From Bathymodiolus brooksi (lineage: Eukaryota > Mollusca > Bivalvia > Mytilida > Modiolidae): a stretch of DNA of 64,000 bases. Made by a program: the position numbers and the translations under genes. This document shows, piece by piece, positions 41,886 to 55,700 of this stretch. The notes below the pieces were generated by a model, which worked only from the letters and a program-made list of their open reading frames with translations, searched no databases and was not told the DNA's origin. How positions within the stretch are numbered: position 1 is the first letter of the stretch; every line of letters begins with the position of its first letter. The DNA is taken from contig OY804580.1 of the NCBI GenBank assembly GCA_963680875.1, positions 116,191,534 to 116,255,533 of the forward strand, in the 5' to 3' direction.

Positions 41886-42010
41886 TGGTTTGGTTGGTTT
41901 ATGTTGTTTAACGCCACTTTCAACAATATTTCAGTTATATCGTGGCGGTCAATTGTATTGGTGGAGGAGTACCCGATCTACTGCACTTGAGGCGGACTCA
42001 CTACCCATTA
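41886..42010 (-). mobile_element. SINE-1 tail, reverse orientation
   Basis: GGTTTATGTTGTTTAACGCC, CAACAATATTTCAGTTATAT, CGTGGCGGTCAATTG, then GGAGTACCC. The head side is degraded. Confidence 0.8.
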
Positions 42011-42145
42011 CACTACATCGATACGATTTACTATAAAATTGTTGTGTGCTGCTCCTCTCATTAGATACGATTACGTAACCCTCATTCCGCTTGTGCTCCA
42101 GTTAGGGTTACGAATCGGTCCCATTCAACGTATGGGAGCAAATGG

Positions 42146-42415
42146 TTTTTTTTTGTTTTTTTTTTTTTTATTCATCATAATATAGTTTATTCAAAATCTC
42201 CTGTTTACAATAATCTTAATGGCCCAGGAGTGAACATTAAGGGTCCCTGTTTTACATAAATCTCACTTGTCCAGGGGTAGCAAGTGAAAATAAAAATAAA
42301 AAGTCCATTTAAACATATTTCATATTCATTTGTTTTTACATTTCATTATAATATACACAATTAGACGATACAATTATTACCATGCATTAGCTTTATGTTC
42401 ATAAATAATAAATAC
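42146..42415 (-). mobile_element. LINE 3' untranslated region and poly(A) tail
   Basis: On the minus strand the LINE frame below ends at 42,416 and is followed by about 245 bases ending in an A-rich tail (seen as T-runs at 42,146-42,169). A poly(A) end is the mark of target-primed insertion. Confidence 0.75.
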
Positions 42416-43712
42416 TCATATGTTATTCCGAAAAAGTTCTAATTTGTTTTTATCATTTTCATTAATATGCGAAGTTTGTAATGTGCATTGTAAATGTTTT
42501 TTAAATTTATTTTTCCAAGTGTTGAAAATTGTTTGATCTCCAATTCGGGATTGGTTATATTTAACCTTATTACGTATTTTCCATATTTCCCACTTTGAGA
42601 TAAATATTACTGTATTAAAAATGACGTCTAAATCCTCACCCCCATATAGCCCTAACATTATATTTAATTCTTTGATTTCTATATTAGCTGTTAATCCAGA
42701 TCTGTTAAATATTGCTTCTATTTCTTTTATAATTTTGTTCACAGAAGGACATTTAAAAAATAGATGCTGCATCGTTTCATCGTTGTCTCTTATTTGGCAG
42801 AGATGGCATCATCCGTTTGACAAATTCATTTTTTTCAATCTATGTTCTGTATAATTTATATTATGGAGACATTTCCACTGGAATTCTTTGACCTTATTAG
42901 TAACTTTGATTTTCTTTAATTTTGTGCAAATTTGTGTCCAATCAATATTACCCCCGTACTGTTCCTCCCACTTAACCTGACATTTTGGTTTTATATTTGG
43001 CTTTAGACAACTTTTAAAATTTGTATTATTTGAATCCCAAATATCGTTTATAGTTCGTAAGTTACTTTGCTGAAACGAGGTAAACCATAATGGTTTGTTT
43101 TTAAAAGTTATTGAAGAGTTACAAAATATTCTGGTTTTTAGAATGGAGTCAATGTCATTATTACACAATTGAATAAGTTCCTGTAATTTTGACCATGATT
43201 GGATACATATTTTGTAAAAATTTGGTAACATATTTAAATTTAGAGTTGATACATTAGAGCACTTACTTACAAAATATTCTTCATTAAACTTGATGTCTAA
43301 CTTACGGAGCAAATACTTACCAATTGCATTCCAACTTTCTAATGGTTCATGTAAAATTCGGTATAGAAGCTTAATTCTTTTGCTGTCAATAAACTCTTGT
43401 ATGTTAATCATACCCATGCCCCTATTTTCTACTCCCAAGCAGCAAACTTTCCTATCTATTTGATTAATACCCCCTCCCCAGATAAAACCCCATACCAAAG
43501 TTGTTATTTCTTTTACGTATTTTTCTGGTATTCCCCGCATTTCAATTTCGTAACCACAAAAAGAGATCAAGAGATTTTTCACTATTAAAGTTTTTTCTGT
43601 ATATGTCAAGTTTCTACTTTTCCAAACGTGGACAAAATTTGTCATTTTATCTATTATTGATTTCCATATCTCATCATTTTGTATATTATAACCATGATGA
43701 ATGCCAAGAGTT
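42416..43712 (-). pseudogene. L1-like LINE, C-terminal part of ORF2, truncated
   Basis: One minus-strand frame, interrupted by a single TGA at 42,809-42,811, covers the region after the RT domain. Upstream of the ATG at 43,645 it continues as VKTLGIHHGYNIQNDEIWKS. Then come YTEKTLIVKNLLISFCGYEI, the conserved WGFIWGGGINQIDRKVCCLG (W..F.W.G....I.R..), the GGMG-like GMGMINIQ, and the C-terminal zinc-knuckle CHLCQIRDNDETMQHLFFKC (CxxC...H....C). The stop falls just before the first Cys. The RT and endonuclease domains are missing because the 46-bp satellite begins at 43,712. It looks like an L1/Tx1-type element; the clade is not certain. Confidence 0.85.
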
Positions 43713-46700
43713 TTAACATATGTCTGTTGTATGTTGTTTCTAACGGACTGTCGAGTGTAATCTACATGTCTGTTGTATGTTGTTTCTAACGGACTGTCGA
43801 GTATAATCTACATGTCTGCTGTATATTGTTTATAACGGACTGTCGAGTATAATCTACATGTCTGTTGTATGTTGTTTTTAACGGACTGTCGAGTATAATC
43901 TAAATGTCTGTTGTATGTTGTTTCTAACGGACTGTCGAGTATAATCTACATGTCTGTTGTATGTTGTTTCTAACGGACTGTCGAGTATAATCTACATGTC
44001 TGTTGTATGTTGTTTCTAACGGACTGTCGAGTATATTCTACATGTCTGTTGTATGTTGTTTCTAACGGACTGTCGGGTATAATCTACATGTCTGTTGTAT
44101 GTTGTTTCTAACGGACTGTCGAGTATATTCTACATGTCTGTTGTATGTTGTTTCTAACGGACTGTCGGGTATAATCTACATGTCTGTTGTATGTTGTTTC
44201 TAACGGACTGTCGAGTATAATATAAATGCCTGTTGTATGTTGTTTCTAACGGACTGTCGAGTATAATCTTAATGCCTGTTGTATGTTGTTTCTAACGGAC
44301 TGTCAAGTATAATCTACATGTCTGTTGTATGTTGTTTCTAACGGACTGTCGAGTATAATCTACATGTCTGTTGTATGTTGTTTCTAACGGACTGTCGAGT
44401 ATAATCTACATGTCTGTTGTATGTTGTTTTTAACGGACTGTCGAGTATAATCTACATGTCTGTTGTATGTTGTTTCTAACGGACTGTCGAGTATAATCTA
44501 CATGTATGTTGTATGTTGTTTCTAACGAACTGTCGAGTATAATCTACATGTCTGTTGTATGTTGTTTCTAACGGACTGTCGAGTATAATCTATATGTCTG
44601 TTGTATGTTGTTTCTAACGGACTGTCGAGTATAATCTACATGTCTGTTGTATGTTGTTTCTAACGGACTGTTGAGTATAATCTACATGGCTGTTGTATGT
44701 TGTTTCTAACGGACTGTCGAGTATAATCTACATGTCTGTTGTATGTTGTTTCTAACGAACTGTCGAGTATAATCTACATGTCTGTTGTATGTTGTTTCTA
44801 ACGGACTGTCGAGTATAATCTACATGTCTGTTGTATGTTGTTTCTAACGGACTGTCGAGTATAATCTACATGTCTGTTGTATGTTGTTTCTAACGAACTG
44901 TCGAGTATAATCTACATGTCTGCTGTATATTGTTTATAACGAACTGTCGAGTATAATCTACATGTCTGTTGTATGTTGTTTCTAACGGACTGTCGAGTAT
45001 AATCTACATGTCTGTTGTATGTTGTTTCTAACGGACTGTCGAGTATAATCTCCATGTCTGTTGTATGTTGTTTCTAACAGACTGTCGAGTATAATCTACA
45101 TGTCTGTTGTATGTTGTTTCAAACGGACTGTCGAGTATAATCTACATGTCTGTTGTATGTTGTTTCTAACGGACGGTCCAGTATAATCTACATGTCTGTT
45201 GTATGTTGTTTCTAACGGAGTGTCGAGTATAATCTATATGTATGTTGTATGTTGTATCTAACGGACTGTCGAGTATAATCTAAATATATGTTGTATGTTG
45301 TTTCTAATGGACTGTCGAGTATAATCTACATGTCTGTTGTATGTTGTTTCTAATCGACTGTCGAGTATAATCTACATGTCTGTTGTATGTTGTTTCTAAC
45401 GGACTGTCGAGTATAATCTACATGTCTGGTGTATGTTGTTTCTGACGGACTGTCGAGTAAAATCTACATGTCTGTTGTATGTTGTTTCTAACGGACTGTC
45501 TAGTATAATCTACATGTATGTTGTATGTTGTTTCTAACGGACTGTCGAATATAATCTACATGTCTGTTGTATGTTGTTTCTAACGGACTGTCGAGTATAA
45601 TCTACATGTCTGTTGTATGTTGTTTCTAACGGACTGTCGAGTATAATCTACATGTCTGTTGTATGTTGTTTCTAATCGACTGTCGAGTATAATCTACATG
45701 TCTGTTGTATGTTGTTTCTAACGGACTGTCGAGTATAATCTACATGTCTGTTTGTATGTTGTTTCTAACGGACTGTCGAGTATAATCTACATGTCTGTTG
45801 TATGTTGTTTCTAACGGACTGTCGAGTATAATCTACATGTCTGTTGTATGTTGTTTCTAACGGACTGTCGAGTATAATCTACATGTCTGTTGTATGTTGT
45901 TTCTAACAGATTGTCGAGTATAATCTACATGTCTGTTGTATGTTGTTTCTAGCGGACTGTGGAGTATAATCTACATGACTGTTGTATGTTGTTTCTAATG
46001 GACTGTCGACTATAATCTACATGTCTGTTGTATGTTGTTTCTAACGGACTGTCGAGTATAATCTACATGTCTGTTGTTTCTAACGGACTGTCGAGTATAA
46101 TCTACATGTCTGTTGTATGTTGTTTCTAACGAACTGTCGAGTATAATCTACATGTCTGTTGTATGTTGTTTCTAACGGACTGTCGAGTATAATCTAAATG
46201 TCTGTTGTATGTTGTTTCTAACGGACTGTCGAGTATAATCTACATGTCTGTTGTATGTTGTTTCTAACGGACTGTCGAGTATAATCTACATGTCTGTTGT
46301 ATGTTGTTTCTAACGGACTGTCGAGTATAATCTACATGTCTGTTGTATGTTGTTTCTAACGGACTGTCGAGTATAATCTACATGTCTGTTGTATGTTGTT
46401 TCTAACGGACTGTTGAGTATAATCTACATGGCTGTTGTATGTTGTTTCTAACGGACTGTCGAGTATAATCTACATGTCTGTTGTATGTTGTTTCTAACGA
46501 TCTGTCGAGTATAATCTACATGTCTGTTGTATGTTGTTTCTAACGGACTGTCGAGTATAATCTACATGTCTGTTGTATGTTGTTTCTAACGGACTGTCGA
46601 GTATAATCTACATGTCTGTTGTATGTTGTTTCTAACGAACTGTCGAGTATAATCTACATGTCTGCTGTATATTGTTTATAACTAACTGTCGAGTATAATC

Positions 46701-49700
46701 TACATGTCTGTTGTATGTTGTTTCTAGCGGACTGTCGAGTATAATCTACATGTCTGTTGTATGTTGTTTCTAACGGACTGTCGAGTATAATCTCCATGTC
46801 TGTTGTATGTTGTTTCTAACAGACTGTCGAGTTTAATCTACATGTCTGTTGTATGTTGTTTCAAACGGACTGTCGAGTATAATCTACATGTCTGTTGTAT
46901 GTTGTTTCTAACGGACGGTCCAGTATAATCTACATGTCTGTTGTATGTTGTTTCTAACGGAGTGTCGAGTATAATCTATATGTATGTTGTATGTTGTATC
47001 TAACGGACTGTCGAGTATAATCTAAATATATGTTGTATGTTGTTTCTAATGGACTGTCGAGTATAATCTACATGTCTGTTGTATGTTGTTTCTAATCGAC
47101 TGTCGAGTATAATCTACATGTCTGTTGTATGTTGTTTCTAACGGACTGTCGAGTATAATCTACATGTCTGGTGTATGTTGTTTCTGACGGACTGTCGAGT
47201 AAAATCTACATGTCTGTTGTATGTTGTTTCTAACGGACTGTCTAGTATAATCTACATGTATGTTGTATGTTGTTTCTAACGGACTGTCGAATATAATCTA
47301 CATGTCTGTTGTATGTTGTTTCTAACGGACTGTCGAGTATAATCTATATGTCTGTTGTATGTTGTTTCTAACGGACTGTCGAGTATAATCTACATGTCTG
47401 TTGTATGTTGTTTCTAATCGACTGTCGAGTATAATCTACATGTCTGTTGTATGTTGTTTCTAACGGACTGTCGAGTATAATCTACATGTCTGTTTGTATG
47501 TTGTTTCTAACGGACTGTCGAGTATAATCTACATGTCTGTTGTATGTTGTTTCTAACGGACTGTCGAGTATAATCTACATGTCTGTTGTATGTTGTTTCT
47601 AACGGACTGTCGAGTATAATCTACATTTCTGTTGTATGTTGTTTCTAACAGACTGTCGAGTATAATCTACATGTCTGTTGTATGTTGTTTCTAGCGGACT
47701 GTGGAGTATAATCTACATGACTGTTGTATGTTGTTTCTAATGGACTGTCGACTATAATCTACATGTCTGTTGTATGTTGTTTCTAACGGACTGTCGAGTA
47801 TAATCTACATGTCTGTTGTATGTTGTTTCTAACGGATTGTCGAGTATAATCTACATGTCTGTTGTATGTTGTTTCTAACGAACTGTCGAGTATAATCTAC
47901 ATGTCTGTTGTATGTTGTTTCTAACGGACTGTCGAGTATAATCTAAATGTCTGTTGTATGTTGTTTCTAACGGACTGTCGAGTATAATCTACATGTCTGT
48001 TGTATGTTGTTTCTAACGGACTGTCGAGTATAATCTACATGTCTGTTGTATGTTGTTTCTAACGGACTGTCTAGTATAATCTACATGTATGTTGTATGTT
48101 GTTTCTAACGGACTGTCAAGTATAATCTACATGTCTGTTGTATGTTGTTTCTAACGGACTGTCGAGTATAATCTACATGTCTGTTGTATGTTGTTTCTAA
48201 CGGACTGTCGAGTATAATCTACATGTCTGTTGTATGTTGTTTCTAACGGACTGTCGAGTATAATCTACATGTCTGTTGTATGTTGTTTCTAACGGACTGT
48301 CGAGTATAATCTACATGTATGTTGTATGTTGTTTCTAACAGACTGTCGAGTATAATCTACATGTCTGTTGTATGTTGTTTCTAACGGACTGTCGAGTATA
48401 ATCTATATGTCTGTTGTATGTTGTTTCTAACGGACTGTCGAGTATAATCTACATGTCTGTTGTATGTTGTTTCTAACGGACTGTTGAGTATAATCTACAT
48501 GGCTGTTGTATGTTGTTTCTAACGGACTGTCGAGTATAATCTACATGTCTGTTGTATGTTGTTTCTAACGAACTGTCGAGTATAATCTACATGTCTGTTG
48601 TATGTTGTTTCTAACGGACTGTCGAGTATAATCTACATGTCTGTTGTATGTTGTTTCTAACGGACTGTCGAGTATAATCTACATGTCTGTTGTATGTTGT
48701 TTCTAACGAACTGTCGAGTATAATCTACATGTCTGCTGTATATTGTTTATAACGAACTGTCGAGTATAATCTACATGTCTGTTGTATGTTGTTTCTAACG
48801 GACTGTCGAGTATAATCTACATGTCTGTTGTATGTTGTTTCTAACGGACTGTCGAGTATAATCTCCATGTCTGTTGTATGTTGTTTCTAACAGACTGTCG
48901 AGTATAATCTACATGTCTGTTGTATGTTGTTTCAAACGGACTGTCGAGTATAATCTACATGTCTGTTGTATGTTGTTTCTAACGGACGGTCCAGTATAAT
49001 CTACATGTCTGTTGTATGTTGTTTCTAACGGAGTGTCGAGTATAATCTATATGTATGTTGTATGTTGTATCTAACGGACTGTCGAGTATAATCTAAATAT
49101 ATGTTGTATGTTGTTTCTAATGGACTGTCGAGTATAATCTACATGTCTGTTGTATGTTGTTTCTAATCGACTGTCGAGTATAATCTACATGTCTGTTGTA
49201 TGTTGTTTCTAACGGACTGTCGAGTATAATCTACATGTCTGGTGTATGTTGTTTCTGACGGACTGTCGAGTAAAATCTACATGTCTGTTGTATGTTGTTT
49301 CTAACGGACTGTCTAGTATAATCTACATGTATGTTGTATGTTGTTTCTAACGGACTGTCGAATATAATCTACATGTCTGTTGTATGTTGTTTCTAACGGA
49401 CTGTCGAGTATAATCTACATGTCTGTTGTATGTTGTTTCTAACGGACTGTCGAGTATAATCTACATGTCTGTTGTATGTTGTTTCTAATCGACTGTCGAG
49501 TATAATCTACATGTCTGTTGTATGTTGTTTCTAACGGACTGTCGAGTATAATCTACATGTCTGTTTGTATGTTGTTTCTAACGGACTGTCGAGTATAATC
49601 TACATGTCTGTTGTATGTTGTTTCTAACGGACTGTCGAGTATAATCTACATGTCTGTTGTATGTTGTTTCTAACGGACTGTCGAGTATAATCTACATGTC

Positions 49701-52700
49701 TGTTGTATGTTGTTTCTAACAGATTGTCGAGTATAATCTACATGTCTGTTGTATGTTGTTTCTAGCGGACTGTGGAGTATAATCTACATGACTGTTGTAT
49801 GTTGTTTCTAATGGACTGTCGACTATAATCTACATGTCTGTTGTATGTTGTTTCTAACGGACTGTCGAGTATAATCTACATGTCTGTTGTTTCTAACGGA
49901 CTGTCGAGTATAATCTACATGTCTGTTGTATGTTGTTTCTAACGAACTGTCGAGTATAATCTACATGTCTGTTGTATGTTGTTTCTAACGGACTGTCGAG
50001 TATAATCTAAATGTCTGTTGTATGTTGTTTCTAACGGACTGTCGAGTATAATCTACATGTCTGTTGTATGTTGTTTCTAACGGACTGTCGAGTATAATCT
50101 ACATGTCTGTTGTATGTTGTTTCTAACGGACTGTCGAGTATAATCTACATGTCTGTTGTATGTTGTTTCTAACGGACTGTCGAGTATAATCTACATGTCT
50201 GTTGTATGTTGTTTCTAACGGACTGTTGAGTATAATCTACATGGCTGTTGTATGTTGTTTCTAACGGACTGTCGAGTATAATCTACATGTCTGTTGTATG
50301 TTGTTTCTAACGATCTGTCGAGTATAATCTACATGTCTGTTGTATGTTGTTTCTAACGGACTGTCGAGTATAATCTACATGTCTGTTGTATGTTGTTTCT
50401 AACGGACTGTCGAGTATAATCTACATGTCTGTTGTATGTTGTTTCTAACGAACTGTCGAGTATAATCTACATGTCTGCTGTATATTGTTTATAACTAACT
50501 GTCGAGTATAATCTACATGTCTGTTGTATGTTGTTTCTAACGGACTGTCGAGTATAATCTACATGTCTGTTGTATGTTGTTTCTAACGGACTGTCGAGTA
50601 TAATCTCCATGTCTGTTGTATGTTGTTTCTAACAGACTGTCGAGTTTAATCTACATGTCTGTTGTATGTTGTTTCAAACGGACTGTCGAGTATAATCTAC
50701 ATGTCTGTTGTATGTTGTTTCTAACGGACGGTCCAGTATAATCTACATGTCTGTTGTATGTTGTTTCTAACGGAGTGTCGAGTATAATCTATATGTATGT
50801 TGTATGTTGTATCTAACGGACTGTCGAGTATAATCTAAATATATGTTGTATGTTGTTTCTAATGGACTGTCGAGTATAATCTACATGTCTGTTGTATGTT
50901 GTTTCTAATCGACTGTCGAGTATAATCTACATGTCTGTTGTATGTTGTTTCTAACGGACTGTCGAGTATAATCTACATGTCTGGTGTATGTTGTTTCTGA
51001 CGGACTGTCGAGTAAAATCTACATGTCTGTTGTATGTTGTTTCTAACGGACTGTCTAGTATAATCTACATGTATGTTGTATGTTGTTTCTAACGGACTGT
51101 CGAATATAATCTACATGTCTGTTGTATGTTGTTTCTAACGGACTGTCGAGTATAATCTATATGTCTGTTGTATGTTGTTTCTAACGGACTGTCGAGTATA
51201 ATCTACATGTCTGTTGTATGTTGTTTCTAATCGACTGTCGAGTATAATCTACATGTCTGTTGTATGTTGTTTCTAACGGACTGTCGAGTATAATCTACAT
51301 GTCTGTTTGTATGTTGTTTCTAACGGACTGTCGAGTATAATCTACATGTCTGTTGTATGTTGTTTCTAACGGACTGTCGAGTATAATCTACATGTCTGTT
51401 GTATGTTGTTTCTAACGGACTGTCGAGTATAATCTACATGTCTGTTGTATGTTGTTTCTAACAGACTGTCGAGTATAATCTACATGTCTGTTGTATGTTG
51501 TTTCTAGCGGACTGTGGAGTATAATCTACATGACTGTTGTATGTTGTTTCTAATGGACTGTCGACTATAATCTACATGTCTGTTGTATGTTGTTTCTAAC
51601 GGACTGTCGAGTATAATCTACATGTCTGTTGTATGTTGTTTCTAACGGATTGTCGAGTATAATCTACATGTCTGTTGTATGTTGTTTCTAACGAACTGTC
51701 GAGTATAATCTACATGTCTGTTGTATGTTGTTTCTAACGGACTGTCGAGTATAATCTAAATGTCTGTTGTATGTTGTTTCTAACGGACTGTCGAGTATAA
51801 TCTACATGTCTGTTGTATGTTGTTTCTAACGGACTGTCGAGTATAATCTACATGTCTGTTGTATGTTGTTTCTAACGGACTGTCTAGTATAATCTACATG
51901 TATGTTGTATGTTGTTTCTAACGGACTGTCAAGTATAATCTACATGTCTGTTGTATGTTGTTTCTAACGGACTGTCGAGTATAATCTACACGTCTGTTGT
52001 ATGTTGTTTCTAACGGACTGTCGAGTATAATCTACATGTCTGTTGTATGTTGTTTCTAACGGACTGTCGAGTATAATCTACATGTCTGTTGTATGTTGTT
52101 TCTAACGGACTGTCGAGTATAATCTACATGTATGTTGTATGTTGTTTCTAACGAACTGTCGAGTATAATCTACATGTCTGTTGTATGTTGTTTCTAACGG
52201 ACTGTCGAGTATAATCTACATGAGTGTTGTATGTTGTTTCTAATGGACTGTCGAGTATAATCTACATTGCTGTTGTATGTTGTTTCTAACGGACTGTCGA
52301 GTATAATCCATATATCTGTTGTATGTTGTTTCTAACGGACTGTCGAGTATAATCTACATGTCTGTTGTATGTTGTTTCTAACGGACTGTCGAGTATAATC
52401 TATATATCTGTTGTATGTTGTTTCTAACGGACTGTCGAGTATAATCTACATGTATGTTGTATGTTGTTTCTAACGGACTGTCGAGTATAATCTCCATGTC
52501 TGTTGTATGTTGTTTCTAACGGACTGTCGAGTATAATCTATATGTCTGTTGTATATTGTTTCTAACGGACTGTCGAGTATAGTATACATGTCTGTTGTAT
52601 GTTGTTTCTAACGGACTGTCGAGTATAATCTACATGTATGTTTTATGTTGTTTCTAATGGACTGTCTAGTATAATCTAAATGTCTGTTGTATGTTGTTTC

Positions 52701-55700
52701 TAATGGACTGTCGAGTATAATATACATGTCTGTTGTATGTTGTTTCTAACGGACTGTCGAGTATAATCTACATGGCTGTTGTATGTTGTTTCTAACGGAG
52801 TGTCGAGTATAATCTATATATCTGTTGTATGTTGTTTCTAACGGACTGTCGAGTATAATCTAAATGTATGTTGTATGTTGTTTCTAATGGACTGTCGAGT
52901 ATAATCTAAATGTCTGTTGTATGTTGTTTCTAACGGACGGTCCAGTATAATCTACATGTCTGTTGTATGTTGTTTCTAACGGAGTGTCGAGTATAATCTA
53001 TATGTCTGTTGTATGTTGTATCTAACGGACTGTCGAGTATAATCTAAATATATGTTGTATGTTGTTTCTAATGGACTGTCGAGTATAATCTACATGTCTG
53101 TTGTATGTTGTTTCTAACGGACTGTCGAGTATAATCTACATGTCTGTTGTATGTTGTTTCTAACGGACTGTCGAGTATAATCTACATGTCTGTTGTATGT
53201 TGTTTCTAACGGACTGTCGAGTATAATCTACATGTCTGTTGTATGTTGTTTCTAACGGACTGTCGAGTATAATCTCCATGTCTGTTGTATGTTGTTTCTA
53301 ACAGACTGTCGAGTATAATCTACATGTCTGTTGTATGTTGTTTCAAACGGACTGTCGAGTATAATCTACATGTCTGTTGTATGTTGTTTCTAACGGACTG
53401 TCGAGTATAATCTACATGTCTGTTGTATGTTGTTTCTAACGGACTGTCGAGTATAATCTACATGACTGTTGTATGTTGTTTCTAACGGACTGTCGAGTAT
53501 AATCTACATGTCTGTTGTATGTTGTTTCTAACGGACTGTCGAGTATAATCTACATGTCTGCTGTATATTGTTTATAACGAACTGTCGAGTATAATCTACA
53601 TGTCTGTTGTATGTTGTTTCTAACGGACTGTCGAGTATAATCTACATGTCTGTTGTATGTTGTTTCTAACGGACTGTCGAGAATAATCTCCATGTCTGTT
53701 GTATGTTGTTTCTAACAGACTGTCGAGTATAATCTACATGTCTGTTGTATGTTGTTTCAAACGGACTGTCGAGTATAATCTACATGTCTGTTGTATGTTG
53801 TTTCTAACGGACGGTCCAGTATAATCTACATGTCTGTTGTATGTTGTTTCTAACGGAGTGTCGAGTATAATCTATATGTCTGTTGTATGTTGTATCGAAC
53901 GGACTGTCGAGTATAATCTAAATATATGTTGTATGTTGTTTCTAATGGACTGTCGAGTATAATCTACATGTCTGTTGTATGTTGTTTCTAATCGACTGTC
54001 GAGTATAATCTACATGTCTGTTGTATGTTGTTTCTAACGGACTGTTGAGTATAATCTACATGTCTGGTGTATGTTGTTTCTGACGGACTGTCGAGTAAAA
54101 TCTACATGTCTGTTGTATGTTGTTTCTAGCGGACTGTCTAGTATAATCTACATGTATGTTGTATGTTGTTTCTAACGGACTGTCGAATATAATCTACATG
54201 TCTGTTGTATGTTGTTTCTAACGGACTGTCGAGTATAATCTACATGTCTGTTGTATGTTGTTTCTAACGGACTGTCGAGTATAATCTACATGTCTGTTGT
54301 ATGTTGTTTCTAATCGACTGTCGAGTATAATCTACATGTCTGTTGTATGTTGTTTCTAACGGACTGTCGAGTATAATCTACATGTCTGTTTGTATGTTGT
54401 TTCTAACGGACTGTCGAGTATAATCTACATGTCTGTTGTATGTTGTTTCTAACGGACTGTCGAGTATAATCTACATGTATGTTGTATGTTGTTTCTAACG
54501 GACTGTCGAATATAATCTACATGTCTGTTGTATGTTGTTTCTAACGGACTGTCGAGTATAATCTACATGTCTGTTGTATGTTGTTTCTAACGGACTGTCG
54601 AGTATAATCTACATGTCTGTTGTATGTTGTTTCTAATCGACTGTCGAGTATAATCTACATGTCTGTTGTATGTTGTTTCTAACGGACTGTCGAGTATAAT
54701 CTACATGTCTGTTGTATGTTGTTTCTAACGGAGTGTCGAGTATAATCTATATGTATGTTGTATGTTGTATCTAACGGACTGTCGAGTATAATCTAAATAT
54801 ATGTTGTATGTTGTTTCTAATGGACTGTCGAGTATAATCTACATGTCTGTTGTATGTTGTTTCTAATCGACTGTCGAGTATAATCTACATGTCTGTTGTA
54901 TGTTGTTTCTAACGGACTGTCGAGTATAATCTACATGTCTGGTGTATGTTGTTTCTGACGGACTGTCGAGTAAAATCTACATGTCTGTTGTATGTTGTTT
55001 CTAACGGACTGTCTAGTATAATCTACATGTATGTTGTATGTTGTTTCTAACGGACTGTCGAATATAATCTACATGTCTGTTGTATGTTGTTTCTAACGGA
55101 CTGTCGAGTATAATCTATATGTCTGTTGTATGTTGTTTCTAACGGACTGTCGAGTATAATCTACATGTCTGTTGTATGTTGTTTCTAATCGACTGTCGAG
55201 TATAATCTACATGTCTGTTGTATGTTGTTTCTAATGGACTGTCGAGTATAATCTACATGTCTGTTTGTATGTTGTTTCTAACGGACTGTCGAGTATAATC
55301 TACATGTCTGTTGTATGTTGTTTCTAACGGACTGTCGAGTATAATCTACATGTCTGTTGTATGTTGTTTCTAACGGACTGTCGAGTATAATCTACATGTC
55401 TGTTGTATGTTGTTTCTAACAGACTGTCGAGTATAATCTACATGTCTGTTGTATGTTGTTTCTAGCGGACTGTGGAGTATAATCTACATGACTGTTGTAT
55501 GTTGTTTCTAATGGACTGTCGACTATAATCTACATGTCTGTTGTATGTTGTTTCTAACGGACTGTCGAGTATAATCTACATGTCTGTTGTATGTTGTTTC
55601 TAACGGATTGTCGAGTATAATCTACATGTCTGTTGTATGTTGTTTCTAACGAACTGTCGAGTATAATCTACATGTCTGTTGTATGTTGTTTCTAACGGAC

